Part shown: positions 35,326 through 43,482 of the stretch, in pieces
Numbering within the stretch: the first letter of the stretch is position 1
Layout of the letters: each line of letters starts with the position of its first letter
Source of the DNA: Timonella senegalensis JC301
Lineage (GTDB): Bacteria; Actinomycetota; Actinomycetes; Actinomycetales; Cellulomonadaceae
DNA: 44,382 nt
Direction: 5' to 3'
Assembly (NCBI RefSeq): GCF_000312125.1
Contig: NZ_HE978642.1
Location: forward strand, 683,548 to 727,929
Program-made: the position numbers and the translations under genes
The notes under the pieces: generated by a model
The model's input: the letters and a program-made list of their open reading frames with translations, nothing else
What the model was told of the DNA's origin: nothing
Databases searched by the model: none

Positions 35326-36209
35326 GTGAGAGCGTCTCCATCAGCGCCATCGGTTGATGGTTCGTCCACTGGGGGCATCGCTGGGCGGCGACCGAACATG
35401 TCGATTCGGTTGAGCCACTCGTTGTCAGCGATCACCTGCGAAAACGAGACCTTTTCGCTTGCCAGAGTCAGGTAGATGATGCCAGCTGCACCGCCAAGGC
35501 GCAGAACGCGGCACGAGCGCTGAGTGAAGGCTGTGCCGATGAGGGCGCCCAGCGCATTCGCGCCGGAGTCTCCCAGCATGTCACGCTCTCCGAGGTCCCC
35601 TGGGAAGGCCGCGGCGGAGGCGCCAACCACGCTTCCGGCTGCCGACGATCCCGTGAGCAGGAGTGGAGCGGACGCGATGACCGAGGCCTTCAATGCCCGT
35701 CCAGGACGCAAGTCGAGGAGGTTCCACAGGTTAGCGGAACCAGCGATGATCACGGTGTCCAGCACAACGTCGAAGGCACCGCGCTTCTTCTTGCGCGAGT
35801 TTCCTATGAGTGCCGCCACGCCTGCGGACGCACCGATACCGATGATCTTGAGACCACCCGTGGTCAGGTTCCCCTTTGCGAGTTCCCCGAGGTGGCCCTT
35901 GAGTCCCTTGGCGCGGATCGACGTGTCCTCCTCGAGGTCGTCATACAGGCCAAACGCGGCGGCCCCTGCGCAGGCAGCGGCCTGTGCAAGACGCTCGGTG
36001 AATTTGGAGGAACCCGCAACTAGGGAGCTGGCGGCGAGGCCCGCCGCTACGGCGGGGCCTTCCATCAGCGAGATCGGCTCACCACGGTGATTCGTTCGAG
36101 TCCAGCGCTCGGCTCCACCGGGCGCAGAGGAGTCCAGCGACCTCCGCACACCGAATGTCACGGCGGCTGCGAGGCCCGAGGCAACTACCGTACGACTCAG
36201 GAATCCCAT
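35322..36209 (-). CDS. MraY/WecA-like polyprenyl-phosphate sugar-phosphate transferase homologue
   Basis: 295 residues from ATG 36209, multi-pass membrane protein. It keeps the pattern of the PNPT superfamily: GLYDDLEED (Asp90-91), KGLKGHLGELAKGNLTTGG, NLWNLLDLRPGRALKA (about 163-178) and MLGDSGANALGALIG (about 212-226). Classic MraY has NxxNLxDGxDGL in the middle motif; here the second Asp/Gly part is replaced by LRPGRALK, so catalysis may differ. It is coupled to murJ by a GTGA overlap, which supports an envelope role. Whether it transfers a sugar phosphate, or only binds the lipid, is open. Confidence 0.82.
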   Translation of the reverse strand: MGFLSRTVVASGLAAAVTFGVRRSLDSSAPGGAERWTRTNHRGEPISLMEGPAVAAGLAASSLVAGSSKFTERLAQAAACAGAAAFGLYDDLEEDTSIRAKGLKGHLGELAKGNLTTGGLKIIGIGASAGVAALIGNSRKKKRGAFDVVLDTVIIAGSANLWNLLDLRPGRALKASVIASAPLLLTGSSAAGSVVGASAAAFPGDLGERDMLGDSGANALGALIGTAFTQRSCRVLRLGGAAGIIYLTLASEKVSFSQVIADNEWLNRIDMFGRRPAMPPVDEPSTDGADGDALT

Positions 36210-36222
36210 GATCGAGTACCGC

Positions 36223-37263
36223 CTAGTCCTTCTTCTTGGTGGTGTTCGCGTTGTCCGTTGTGCCCTCTGGAGGGGCAACCACGGTGCGGTCGGGTTCTGG
36301 GAGGGTCACGGCTGCAGGCACGAGCGCTGTCGCGCTTGGCTCGAAGCCAAAGTGGCCGACCTTCTTGCCGATCGCTGCGGACAAAGCGAGCGGAGTGTTC
36401 AGAGCGCCAACAGGCTCGTTGACCTCGGAGACCGTTGCGACGATCTTGAGTGCGGTGCTGTTGCCACGGATCGTAGAGATGAGGTCAGTTGCAACAACGC
36501 GAGGAGAAGCAACCACAGCACCTTCGGTGCCACGACCTGCAGCCTCTGCAATGTTGAGTCGGAGTGCGGATGCTGCTCCATAGTCAGGAGCTTCTGCGCC
36601 CTCGGCTGCTGCCGTTTCGGCGCCAGCGTTCGAGTTGTCAATGATAACGGCAGCGTCCACTGGGATTGGGTCGAACTTGACCAGGTTGACCAGCTGGGCG
36701 CCCTGGAGGACGTCCATTGCCAGTCCGGCATCAGCTGACAACTCGTCCGCGCTCGTGTCCGACTTCTCGGACAGTGCGGAGATCAGAGCCGAGGCAAGGA
36801 GCTTGTCGGATGCGAGGTCGCGCTGGTCCTCAGGCAGGTACTCCGCCAGAGAGGTTGCGTACGACTGGCGCGCGTCTGCCTGCTCCGGGTCGGTCCACGC
36901 GTCACCGATCGTGATGCGCGCTGGCACGGTGGCACCCGCATACTGAAGCTGCTTCTCAACCGACTCATACAGTTCGTCGGAGACCTCGCCCATCTGGAGG
37001 ACAGCGATGCGGCGGTCCTTCAAGGTGTCAAACGCTACGCGCTTCGAGGCAGCCGAAACATACTCTTCAAGCTCTGTGCGCTTGGCGGTTTCGTCGGTTA
37101 GCTGCGCGCGAATCTCTTCCTTTTCGGTGCGCAGCTGCTCGACCTGACCGGTGAGCTGGTCACCAATGGTCTCCTTCAGCGGGCCGGCGCCGAGAATGAT
37201 GCCAACGGCAAGCGCGAGGAACACCGAAATCAGGGAGACGATGTGGTACCGGAAGTCAATCAC
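36223..37263 (-). CDS. mctB: MctB-like outer-envelope copper/channel protein
   Basis: 346 residues. IDFRYHIVSLISVFLALAVG then IILGAGPLK is the near-invariant start of MctB (DUF3186) proteins, a membrane helix at about 8-27. It is followed by a coiled coil (about 35-75, EQLRTEKEEIRAQLTDETAK) and a globular body exported to the envelope. Mycobacterial MctB limits copper build-up, but in bacteria without an outer membrane its role is unclear. The end is Pro/Asp-rich with KKKD. The GTG start lacks a good ribosome site. Sits between steA and the PNPT gene as in relatives. Confidence 0.92.
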   Translation of the reverse strand: MIDFRYHIVSLISVFLALAVGIILGAGPLKETIGDQLTGQVEQLRTEKEEIRAQLTDETAKRTELEEYVSAASKRVAFDTLKDRRIAVLQMGEVSDELYESVEKQLQYAGATVPARITIGDAWTDPEQADARQSYATSLAEYLPEDQRDLASDKLLASALISALSEKSDTSADELSADAGLAMDVLQGAQLVNLVKFDPIPVDAAVIIDNSNAGAETAAAEGAEAPDYGAASALRLNIAEAAGRGTEGAVVASPRVVATDLISTIRGNSTALKIVATVSEVNEPVGALNTPLALSAAIGKKVGHFGFEPSATALVPAAVTLPEPDRTVVAPPEGTTDNANTTKKKD

Positions 37264-37310
37264 TTTGATAAGTGCTTTCTGTTTGAGTGACCGTTACAAA
37301 AGGTCGAAAA

Positions 37311-38507
37311 CTAGTTGTTCCACCAGGCCAAGGATCCGATCCAAGACCACAGGTCGTCGAAGCGTGCGCCAACAATCCCAAATAGGGTCTGGCCCACGGT
37401 CGTCGAGGCAAGGGCAGCCGCGACCGCGATCAGTCCGGCCACCGCAAGAAGAATCAGTTGGCCGTTCGAAATCCGCTGGCGGTATAGGCGGGACACGCCC
37501 TTTGCGTCAACAAGCTTTCCGCCAACTCGCAGACGGGTAAGGAAGGTTGAAGCCATTCCCGCGCGGCCCTTGTCGAGGAACTCGACCAAGGTTGCGTGCG
37601 TACCAACGGCCACGATGAGCTCGGCGCCAAGATCATCGGCGAGCAACATGGCAATGTCCTCACTCGTTCCCGTTGCAGGGAAGACGAGGTGCTCAACGCC
37701 CAGCGCGGCCACGCGCTCGGAACCGGGAGCCTTGCCATTACGGTAGGCGTGGACCACGATCTCGGCGCCAGAACGCAGAGCCTTGTCGGAAACCGAGTCC
37801 ATATCGCCGACGATAAGGTCAGGCTTCCAACCCGCCTCAATAATCGCGTCGGCTCCTCCATCGACCCCAATCAAGATCGGACGGTACTCCTTGATGTATG
37901 GCCGAAGAGTCTGCAGGTCTTCCTTGTAGTGGTAGCCACGGACCACAATCAGGACCTGACGGCCCTCGATCTTCGTCTTGATCGGTGGGACGCCAACTCC
38001 ATCAAGGAGAAGTTCTCGCTCTTTGCGCAGGTAATCCATCGTGTTGGCAGCGAATGACTCAAGTTGAACCGAGAGTCCCTCACGAGCCTCATCAAGAGCA
38101 ACGTCGATCGTTTCCTGGGTCTGCAGCACACCCTCGGCAACCAACACATCATCAACGAACACCGCGTTATCGCGGATCTCGATGCGCTTGCCTTCCTTGA
38201 TACCCATGACATCCGGACCAAGGTCATCAATGAGGGTAATACCAGCCTCAACAAGGATGCCTGGGCCCAGGTTCGGGTACCTGCCGGAGATTGACTTGGC
38301 GGAGTTCAGCACCGCGCTCGGTTGTTGACCCACAAGCGCATCGGCAGCTACGCGGTCAATGTCCGTGTGGTTGATGACCGCGATATCACCTGCGTCAAGG
38401 CGCTTGGTGAGGTCCTTGGTTCGGCGATCGACCTTGGCGATCCCCCGAAGGTACTCGGACGATTCGTTTTCGTCTCTAACAGTTCTCTTAAGCTTCATCA
38501 GATTCAT
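37311..38507 (-). CDS. steA: SteA, cell-division associated protein
   Basis: 398 residues with a thiamin-pyrophosphokinase-like middle domain: VDGGADAIIEAGWKPDLIVG and DMDSVSD, then GTSEDIAMLLADDLGAELIV. A single transmembrane helix lies near residues 350-370 (LILLAVAGLIAVAAALAST). Such SteA proteins work with SteB in septum formation in Corynebacterium; the TPPK fold is not thought to make thiamin diphosphate here. The ATG overlaps the recN stop (ATGA). steB, usually mctB-like, is taken to be the next gene; that link is inferred. Confidence 0.92.
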   Translation of the reverse strand: MNLMKLKRTVRDENESSEYLRGIAKVDRRTKDLTKRLDAGDIAVINHTDIDRVAADALVGQQPSAVLNSAKSISGRYPNLGPGILVEAGITLIDDLGPDVMGIKEGKRIEIRDNAVFVDDVLVAEGVLQTQETIDVALDEAREGLSVQLESFAANTMDYLRKERELLLDGVGVPPIKTKIEGRQVLIVVRGYHYKEDLQTLRPYIKEYRPILIGVDGGADAIIEAGWKPDLIVGDMDSVSDKALRSGAEIVVHAYRNGKAPGSERVAALGVEHLVFPATGTSEDIAMLLADDLGAELIVAVGTHATLVEFLDKGRAGMASTFLTRLRVGGKLVDAKGVSRLYRQRISNGQLILLAVAGLIAVAAALASTTVGQTLFGIVGARFDDLWSWIGSLAWWNN

Positions 38508-40240
38508 GATCTCACAGACGCCATGTGTAGAAGTTCCTTGGCATGTTCAAGCGCGGAGGCCGACTCGGTCTGGCCCGAAAGCATGCGCGCAAGTTCTGAA
38601 ACGCGCTCACTGCCGGTCACCACCCGAAGCCCCGATTGGGTAACAAGCTCGCCGTCGGCGTCTTGAGAACGGCTTGTACCCTTCGCAACTACCAAGTGTT
38701 GGTCTGCAAAGGCGGCGACCTGAGGAAGGTGGGTCACCACAATCACCTGGAATGTACGCGCCAACCGCGCCAAACGCTTACCGATCTCAATCGCCGCTTG
38801 GCCTCCAACACCCGCGTCGACTTCATCAAAGATCATGGTGGGAACTCCCCTCGCCCCCGACGTGGAAGCGGTCGCGAGAGTCACCTCAAGCGCGAGCATC
38901 ACACGAGAGAGCTCACCGCCAGATGCACCCTTACCGAGCGGGCGGGCAGGTGCGCCAGGATGCGGAGTGAGAAGCATTGTCACAGAGTCTCGTCCCCACG
39001 GACCTAGCTCCTCTGACTGCTCCATATCCACGCTGATGTGGGCGCCCTTCATAGCCAATCCCGCAAGTTCCGCGGTGACTGCCTCGGACAGGTGGGTCGC
39101 AGCGGTGGCCCTGCCAGCAGTGATCTTGCCAGCGAGCTCTTCGAGCTGCACGGTGAGCGCCGCAACCTCGTCTGCCAGACGCTCAATGTTGGACGAATCG
39201 TCTTCCAAATCAAGTAAGCGCAAACCGGCATTGCTCGCCCACGCAAGTACATCGTCGATAGTTTCGCCGTATGTGCGAGTCAGTGACGCAAGATCAGAAC
39301 GCCGCTGTTCGACGAACTCGAGGCGGGCTGGATCAGAATCCAGCAGATCTAGGTACTGGGCGAGCTCGGTGGCAGCATCGGACAGCGCGAAGGAAGACTC
39401 TTGGATCTTCTCTGCGATCGCTTGCAGTTCAGGATCATGGGAAGCCGAGGCGCCAAGCGCACGGTGAGCCTGGTCGAGAAGGCCAATGACGTTGGCGGCG
39501 AACTCACCTTCGGAGAACTCCTCGCCGTTCAAAACGGTGTGTGCCTCCTGCGCCGCGGCACGTAACTGCTCAACATTGCTGAGCCGCTGTGACTCCGCAG
39601 CCAACTGCTCGTCCTCGTGCTCCTGCGGATCAATTCGCTCGACCTCTGCGAGCCCGATGCGGAGCAGTTCGGATTCACGGGCTCGGTCCGCAGCTGCGCG
39701 GCTCAACTCCTCCAACTTGGCCTCAGCAGCGGAACGGGCGTTCCACAACTCGCGGTAGCTCACCAAAAGGTGCTCATGGTCCACGCCTGCGAACTCATCT
39801 AGAGCCTCACGCTGTTTCGAAGGTGTCCGAAGGCGCATTTGCTCGGACTGACCGTGAATCGTGACGAGCTCACGAGCAACATCCGAGAGAACCTGTTGCG
39901 GCACTGAACGTCCGCCAAGAAACGTGCGGGAACGACCCGCTGAAGCAACGGAACGAGACACAATCAGCGCTTGGTCATCGTCGAGGATACCGCCGGCATC
40001 GTCGACCATCTCCGAGACAGTGGAATTGATCTGGGAAATCCTGCCCTCAACCACGGCCCGGTCCGCACCAGAACGGACGGTCGCAGGGTCAGCCTTGGCG
40101 CCCATGAGAAGCGACAGCCCAGTCAAGACCATCGTTTTTCCCGCTCCGGTCTCACCAGTAATTGCGGTCAGACCACCGCGAAGCTCAACCTGAGCCGTAG
40201 AGATGACACCGAGGTTCTCAATATGGATTTCCTCAAGCAC
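38504..40240 (-). CDS. recN: DNA repair protein RecN
   Basis: 578 residues, an SMC-like ATPase for double-strand break repair. Walker A GETGAGKT lies at 29-36, right after LEEIHIENLGVI. Long coiled-coil arms follow (about 150-370), then the C-terminal ATPase lobe with GASGGELSRVMLALEV (signature), FDEVDAGVGGQAA (Walker B) and VIVVTHLPQVAAFAD. GTG at 40240 is chosen for AAGGAG 7 nt upstream and because LEEIHIENLG is the usual N-terminus; it overlaps nadK by 8 nt. Confidence 0.97.
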   Translation of the reverse strand: MLEEIHIENLGVISTAQVELRGGLTAITGETGAGKTMVLTGLSLLMGAKADPATVRSGADRAVVEGRISQINSTVSEMVDDAGGILDDDQALIVSRSVASAGRSRTFLGGRSVPQQVLSDVARELVTIHGQSEQMRLRTPSKQREALDEFAGVDHEHLLVSYRELWNARSAAEAKLEELSRAAADRARESELLRIGLAEVERIDPQEHEDEQLAAESQRLSNVEQLRAAAQEAHTVLNGEEFSEGEFAANVIGLLDQAHRALGASASHDPELQAIAEKIQESSFALSDAATELAQYLDLLDSDPARLEFVEQRRSDLASLTRTYGETIDDVLAWASNAGLRLLDLEDDSSNIERLADEVAALTVQLEELAGKITAGRATAATHLSEAVTAELAGLAMKGAHISVDMEQSEELGPWGRDSVTMLLTPHPGAPARPLGKGASGGELSRVMLALEVTLATASTSGARGVPTMIFDEVDAGVGGQAAIEIGKRLARLARTFQVIVVTHLPQVAAFADQHLVVAKGTSRSQDADGELVTQSGLRVVTGSERVSELARMLSGQTESASALEHAKELLHMASVRS

Positions 40241-41228
40241 CAGGCAACTCCTTGGTGTTTGCGTCTGGGTTTGCGGAGGACCTGACAATACCTCCGTGAA
40301 GGTCTGCGGAGCTCATGGGATCGCGGTGATTCGCGTCCCGCCAGCCCACCACAGGAAGTTTGAACTTGGAGACCAAGCGGTCTGTGAAGGTTGAGGTGTT
40401 GAGACGCGCAAACACGATCGGGTTAGGGCTGGTCTTGAGCTCGACCCTAGATCCCGGAGGAAGTGCGGTTTGGCGCCGACCATCTGTGATGAGAACACCG
40501 GGGACCGATGACTCGGCGAGGATGTCCACGTGGATGTCGCTTCCGGGACCCACCACAAGCGGCCTTGCAAAAAGTGCGTGGGCGGCGACGGGCACAACGA
40601 CCTTCGCAGCCACATCCGGCCACACAACGGGGCCACCGGCGGAGAACGCGTGAGCGGTGGAACCTGTAGCGGTCGCAGTGATCACGGCGTCGCAACCAAA
40701 AGAGGAAACGGGGCGTCCATCAACCGCAAGTGAGACCTCAATCATCTTGGCGGGTTCAGACTTCTCCACTGCGGCCTCATTGAGGGCCCAGTCACGCACC
40801 GGCTCGGCAAAGCCCGGACGGAACACAGTGACCTGGAGAATTCGACGTTCTTCTACCTCGTAGTCCCGGCCAGCAATGCGGCGAACTGCGGCAGCAAGAT
40901 CGTCACGTTCGCTCTCCGCAAGGAAGCCAACGTGTCCAAGGTTGATGCCAACGAGAGGCACATCGGAACCAAACACGAGCTCTGCTGCGCGCAAGATAGT
41001 GCCGTCGCCGCCTAGAACGATGACAATCTCGAAGTCCTCAATACGAATACCACCCGTATGCCCAGCACTACTGAACACCTCAACACCAAGGTCCTGGACC
41101 AGGTGGGAGGGCAGGTCAGCGGCGTAGACGATGAACCCCAGATCACGAAGTGAAGGAATCGTCGAGCGGAGTGCGGTGATTGCCTCCTGGCGTCCGCTGT
41201 GCGTGACGAGAAGTACGTTCCGAGACAC
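40233..41228 (-). CDS. nadK: NAD kinase
   Basis: 331 residues. Phosphorylates NAD to NADP. LGGDGTILRAAEL (GGDGT at 73-77) and TATGSTAHAFSAGGPVVWP are the diagnostic motifs; GINLGHVGFLAE precedes the lid. The GTG at 41228 starts one base after the tlyA stop, with CGGAG upstream. The C-terminal 45 residues are more variable. Position between tlyA and recN is conserved in actinobacteria. Confidence 0.97.
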   Translation of the reverse strand: MSRNVLLVTHSGRQEAITALRSTIPSLRDLGFIVYAADLPSHLVQDLGVEVFSSAGHTGGIRIEDFEIVIVLGGDGTILRAAELVFGSDVPLVGINLGHVGFLAESERDDLAAAVRRIAGRDYEVEERRILQVTVFRPGFAEPVRDWALNEAAVEKSEPAKMIEVSLAVDGRPVSSFGCDAVITATATGSTAHAFSAGGPVVWPDVAAKVVVPVAAHALFARPLVVGPGSDIHVDILAESSVPGVLITDGRRQTALPPGSRVELKTSPNPIVFARLNTSTFTDRLVSKFKLPVVGWRDANHRDPMSSADLHGGIVRSSANPDANTKELPGA

Positions 41229-41229
41229 G

Positions 41230-42210
41230 TTAGCTCCGTTCCACCCAGAACACCGACGTTTCAGCGACGGCATCAGACGAAGGCATACCCTTTGCTTTCT
41301 GTGAAGGCACACCATTGGGAAGTGTCATTGCACCACGTGCTCCGACGCTGTGTGCGCTATCCACAGCTAGGTTAATAGCGCGCGCATAGGCTCGGTCGCG
41401 TTCCTGATCTTCATCAGCCGCAGGTTCCGAGCCACTAGGTACAACGGTAGCCGAGGCGGATGACTTCGCCATGCGAGGATCGCGCAACCACACAAAATAC
41501 TCACGGTTTCCGTGCGGTCCAGGCAGCGCGGACGGGGAAACCGCCACGAGTTCAAGGCCCTCGCCTCGGGCACACTCGACGACGCGCGAAATTGCCAGAA
41601 CATGAAGCGCAGGATCGCGGATCACTCCCCCAGCCCCCACGCTCGCTTTGCCCACTTCGAACTGTGGCTTAACCATCAGCAACAGATCTCCCCCGTGTGC
41701 AACAGTGCGAGTGAGGGCGGGCATCAGCAAGGTAAGGGATATGAAGGACACGTCCGAGACGATGAGAGAAGGCTCGAATGGTAGGTCGGACGCAACCAGG
41801 TTCCGCGCGTTATAGCCTTCCACAACGTGAACTCGCGGATCATTCCGGATGGAGTCAACCAATTGATCGTGCCCGACGTCGAGGGCAACAACCTCGGAAG
41901 CACCGTAGCGCAGCAGAACGTCTGTGAATCCACCAGTCGACGCACCGACGTCGAGTGCTTGCGCACCGCTAACCAAGGCCTCACCCTGCGGGATTGCTTC
42001 CAGCGTTCGCAACAACTTAAACGCGGCACGCGAAGCATAGTCGTGAGCGTTTGCGCCCTTGAGAGAAAGATCACTTGCTTCGGCCACCTGGTGCGACGCC
42101 TTCGTGATCAGCAACCCGTCAACGAAGACTTTGCCTTGGCTGATGAGCTGTGCCGCTCGTGATCTCGAGCGGGCAAGTCCTCGCTCAACTAGCGCAGAAT
42201 CGAGACGCAC
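41230..42210 (-). CDS. tlyA: TlyA rRNA 2'-O-methyltransferase
   Basis: 326 residues. Residues 1-60 are an S4 RNA-binding domain (RLDSALVERGLARSRSRAAQ). Residues 60-240 are an FtsJ-like methyltransferase with SAM loop ALDVGASTGGFTD (85-97), VSDVSFISL and LLLMVKPQFEVGK. In mycobacteria TlyA methylates 16S C1409 and 23S C1920, which makes ribosomes sensitive to capreomycin. The protein is about 55 residues longer than the mycobacterial one: a polar tail after YFVWLRDPRMA. GTG at 42210 has AAAGGA 4 nt upstream. Confidence 0.95.
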   Translation of the reverse strand: MRLDSALVERGLARSRSRAAQLISQGKVFVDGLLITKASHQVAEASDLSLKGANAHDYASRAAFKLLRTLEAIPQGEALVSGAQALDVGASTGGFTDVLLRYGASEVVALDVGHDQLVDSIRNDPRVHVVEGYNARNLVASDLPFEPSLIVSDVSFISLTLLMPALTRTVAHGGDLLLMVKPQFEVGKASVGAGGVIRDPALHVLAISRVVECARGEGLELVAVSPSALPGPHGNREYFVWLRDPRMAKSSASATVVPSGSEPAADEDQERDRAYARAINLAVDSAHSVGARGAMTLPNGVPSQKAKGMPSSDAVAETSVFWVERS

Positions 42211-42230
42211 ATTTTCCTTTGATGTGAAAA

Positions 42231-42389
42231 CTAGTTCCTATTGAGATCGAGCGAAATCTTCAGCTCTTCAATGAGGGATTCAAAAATTGGGGCGTGTTCC
42301 TCGATGCCAGCACCCTCAATCGCAGCGTCTAAGTCTAGAAACTGCGTAGGTACGGACAGAGCATCGCCCTGAGTTGGGTTGAGTTCCAT
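42231..42389 (-). CDS. Small conserved 52-residue protein
   Basis: Reads MELNPTQGDALSVPTQFLD onward to SLDLNRN. The ATG has GGGGAG 8 nt upstream. An acidic protein with no membrane segment. A gene of about this size stands between the HAD hydrolase and tlyA in mycobacteria, so I take it as real. It ends 20 nt before tlyA and is probably cotranscribed. Function unknown. Confidence 0.75.
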   Translation of the reverse strand: MELNPTQGDALSVPTQFLDLDAAIEGAGIEEHAPIFESLIEELKISLDLNRN

Positions 42390-42408
42390 GTTTTCTTCTC
42401 CCCTGTGT

Positions 42409-42434
42409 GGTCGGCCCGTTCACACGGGCCGACC
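42409..42434. repeat. Perfect 10-bp hairpin ahead of the small gene
   Basis: GGTCGGCCCG (42409-42418) pairs with CGGGCCGACC (42425-42434), loop TTCACA. Leftward it is followed by CACACAGGGGAG, the ribosome site of the 52-residue gene, with no T-run. It may shape the start of that message. Confidence 0.55.
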
Positions 42435-42463
42435 AAAGATTTAAGTCAGGAAAGACTCTATGT

Positions 42464-42754
42464 TCACAGGGTTGTGAAATGTGGAATCGAATCGGTGTTA
42501 ATTTTCCCACCCGCATCCACGTGCGACCACACTGCGTTGCATGCTGCGCGCACAATATCCAACTCATCTGCATGGTCATTCGGAGCAACCACAAGGTTGC
42601 CGTCAACCACACGAACGGCCGCGTTTGCGCAGGTGAACCAGTCGCCATCTTGCTTTGGAGCAGGATGGGATTCGAGTAGTCCTCGAAGGTCGCGGGCAAT
42701 GAAGTGAGGGCGATCTTCCGGGCGAGCCAGAATGTCATGGCGCGCAGAATTCAC
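42464..42754 (-). pseudogene. C-terminal part of the HAD hydrolase, out of frame
   Basis: An open 96-codon reading frame that overlaps the end of the HAD gene by 20 nt. Its content (NSARHDILARPEDRPHFIA, DLRGLLESHP, IVRAACNAVWSHVDAGG) looks like the usual C-terminal extension of actinobacterial HAD-IIA proteins, which run on from LTGVNSA. Removing one C from the six-C run at 42754-42759 joins the two frames as VLTGVNSA and gives about 337 residues. The GTG at 42754 would serve as a start but lacks a proper ribosome site. It is either a broken gene half, a switchable frame, or a sequencing error. Confidence 0.8.
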
Positions 42755-43481
42755 CCCCCGTCAACACGTGCAAACCGTGATACCCGCCGGCGCGTGCACC
42801 CGCGAGGTCGGTGTCCAACCGGTCACCAACAACCAAAGCTGAGCTCGCTCCGGCCTTCTCGATTGCCATCTCATACATCGCCGGAGAAGGCTTGCCTGCG
42901 CTAAACGGAACAACGCCAGTTGCGGCGGAAACAGCACCCACAAGGGCGCCGTTCCCTGGCGCATAACCTCGAGCCGTCGGTAACGACAGGTCCAAATTGC
43001 TGGCAACGTGGATCGCACCGGCAGAGACTGCGTATGCACCCTCGGCTAGTTGCTCCCAACCGAGCGAGGGATGGAACCCCTGTGCAACGGCCGCGGGCTT
43101 GTCGTCCGCAGAGAACACAACCTCGAACCCTTCCGCCTTTACGGCGGTGATCAGGCCCGCGCCGCCCACCACAAGCACCTTTGCTCCAGGAGCAACGTGT
43201 GCGTGCAGGAGGCGAGCGCAAGCCTGCGCAGCCGTCATGACCTCTTCAGGTGTTGTCGGGATGTCGAGCGACGATAGCTGACCAGCTACATCCTCGGGCT
43301 CACGGGAAGCATTGTTCGTTACGAACACGAGCTTCATTCCGCGAGATCGAGCACCAGCAAGCCCTTCTGCTGCATACTCGATGGGCTCGTGGCCCTTGTA
43401 TGCGACACCGTCAAGGTCCACCAAAGCCAGAGGATACGCTTCCGCAAGCGGCAGCGAAGATCCAATGATGAGGTCAGACAT
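42735..43481 (-). CDS. HAD-IIA (NagD-like) phosphatase, truncated by frameshift
   Basis: 248 residues as read. Motif I VDLDGVAYKG (nucleophile Asp22, Asp24), motif II FVTNNAS (Thr55), Lys197 in SAGKPSP and motif IV VVGDRLDTD (219-225) are all present, so the catalytic core is whole. Family members remove phosphate from small metabolites. After VLTG (239-242) the frame turns to GEFCAP and stops. Known relatives continue about 90 residues more, and that part is found in the next frame after a run of six C (plus strand 42754-42759). It starts one base after the TPR gene stop. Confidence 0.92.
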   Translation of the reverse strand: MSDLIIGSSLPLAEAYPLALVDLDGVAYKGHEPIEYAAEGLAGARSRGMKLVFVTNNASREPEDVAGQLSSLDIPTTPEEVMTAAQACARLLHAHVAPGAKVLVVGGAGLITAVKAEGFEVVFSADDKPAAVAQGFHPSLGWEQLAEGAYAVSAGAIHVASNLDLSLPTARGYAPGNGALVGAVSAATGVVPFSAGKPSPAMYEMAIEKAGASSALVVGDRLDTDLAGARAGGYHGLHVLTGGEFCAP

Positions 43482-43482
43482 T

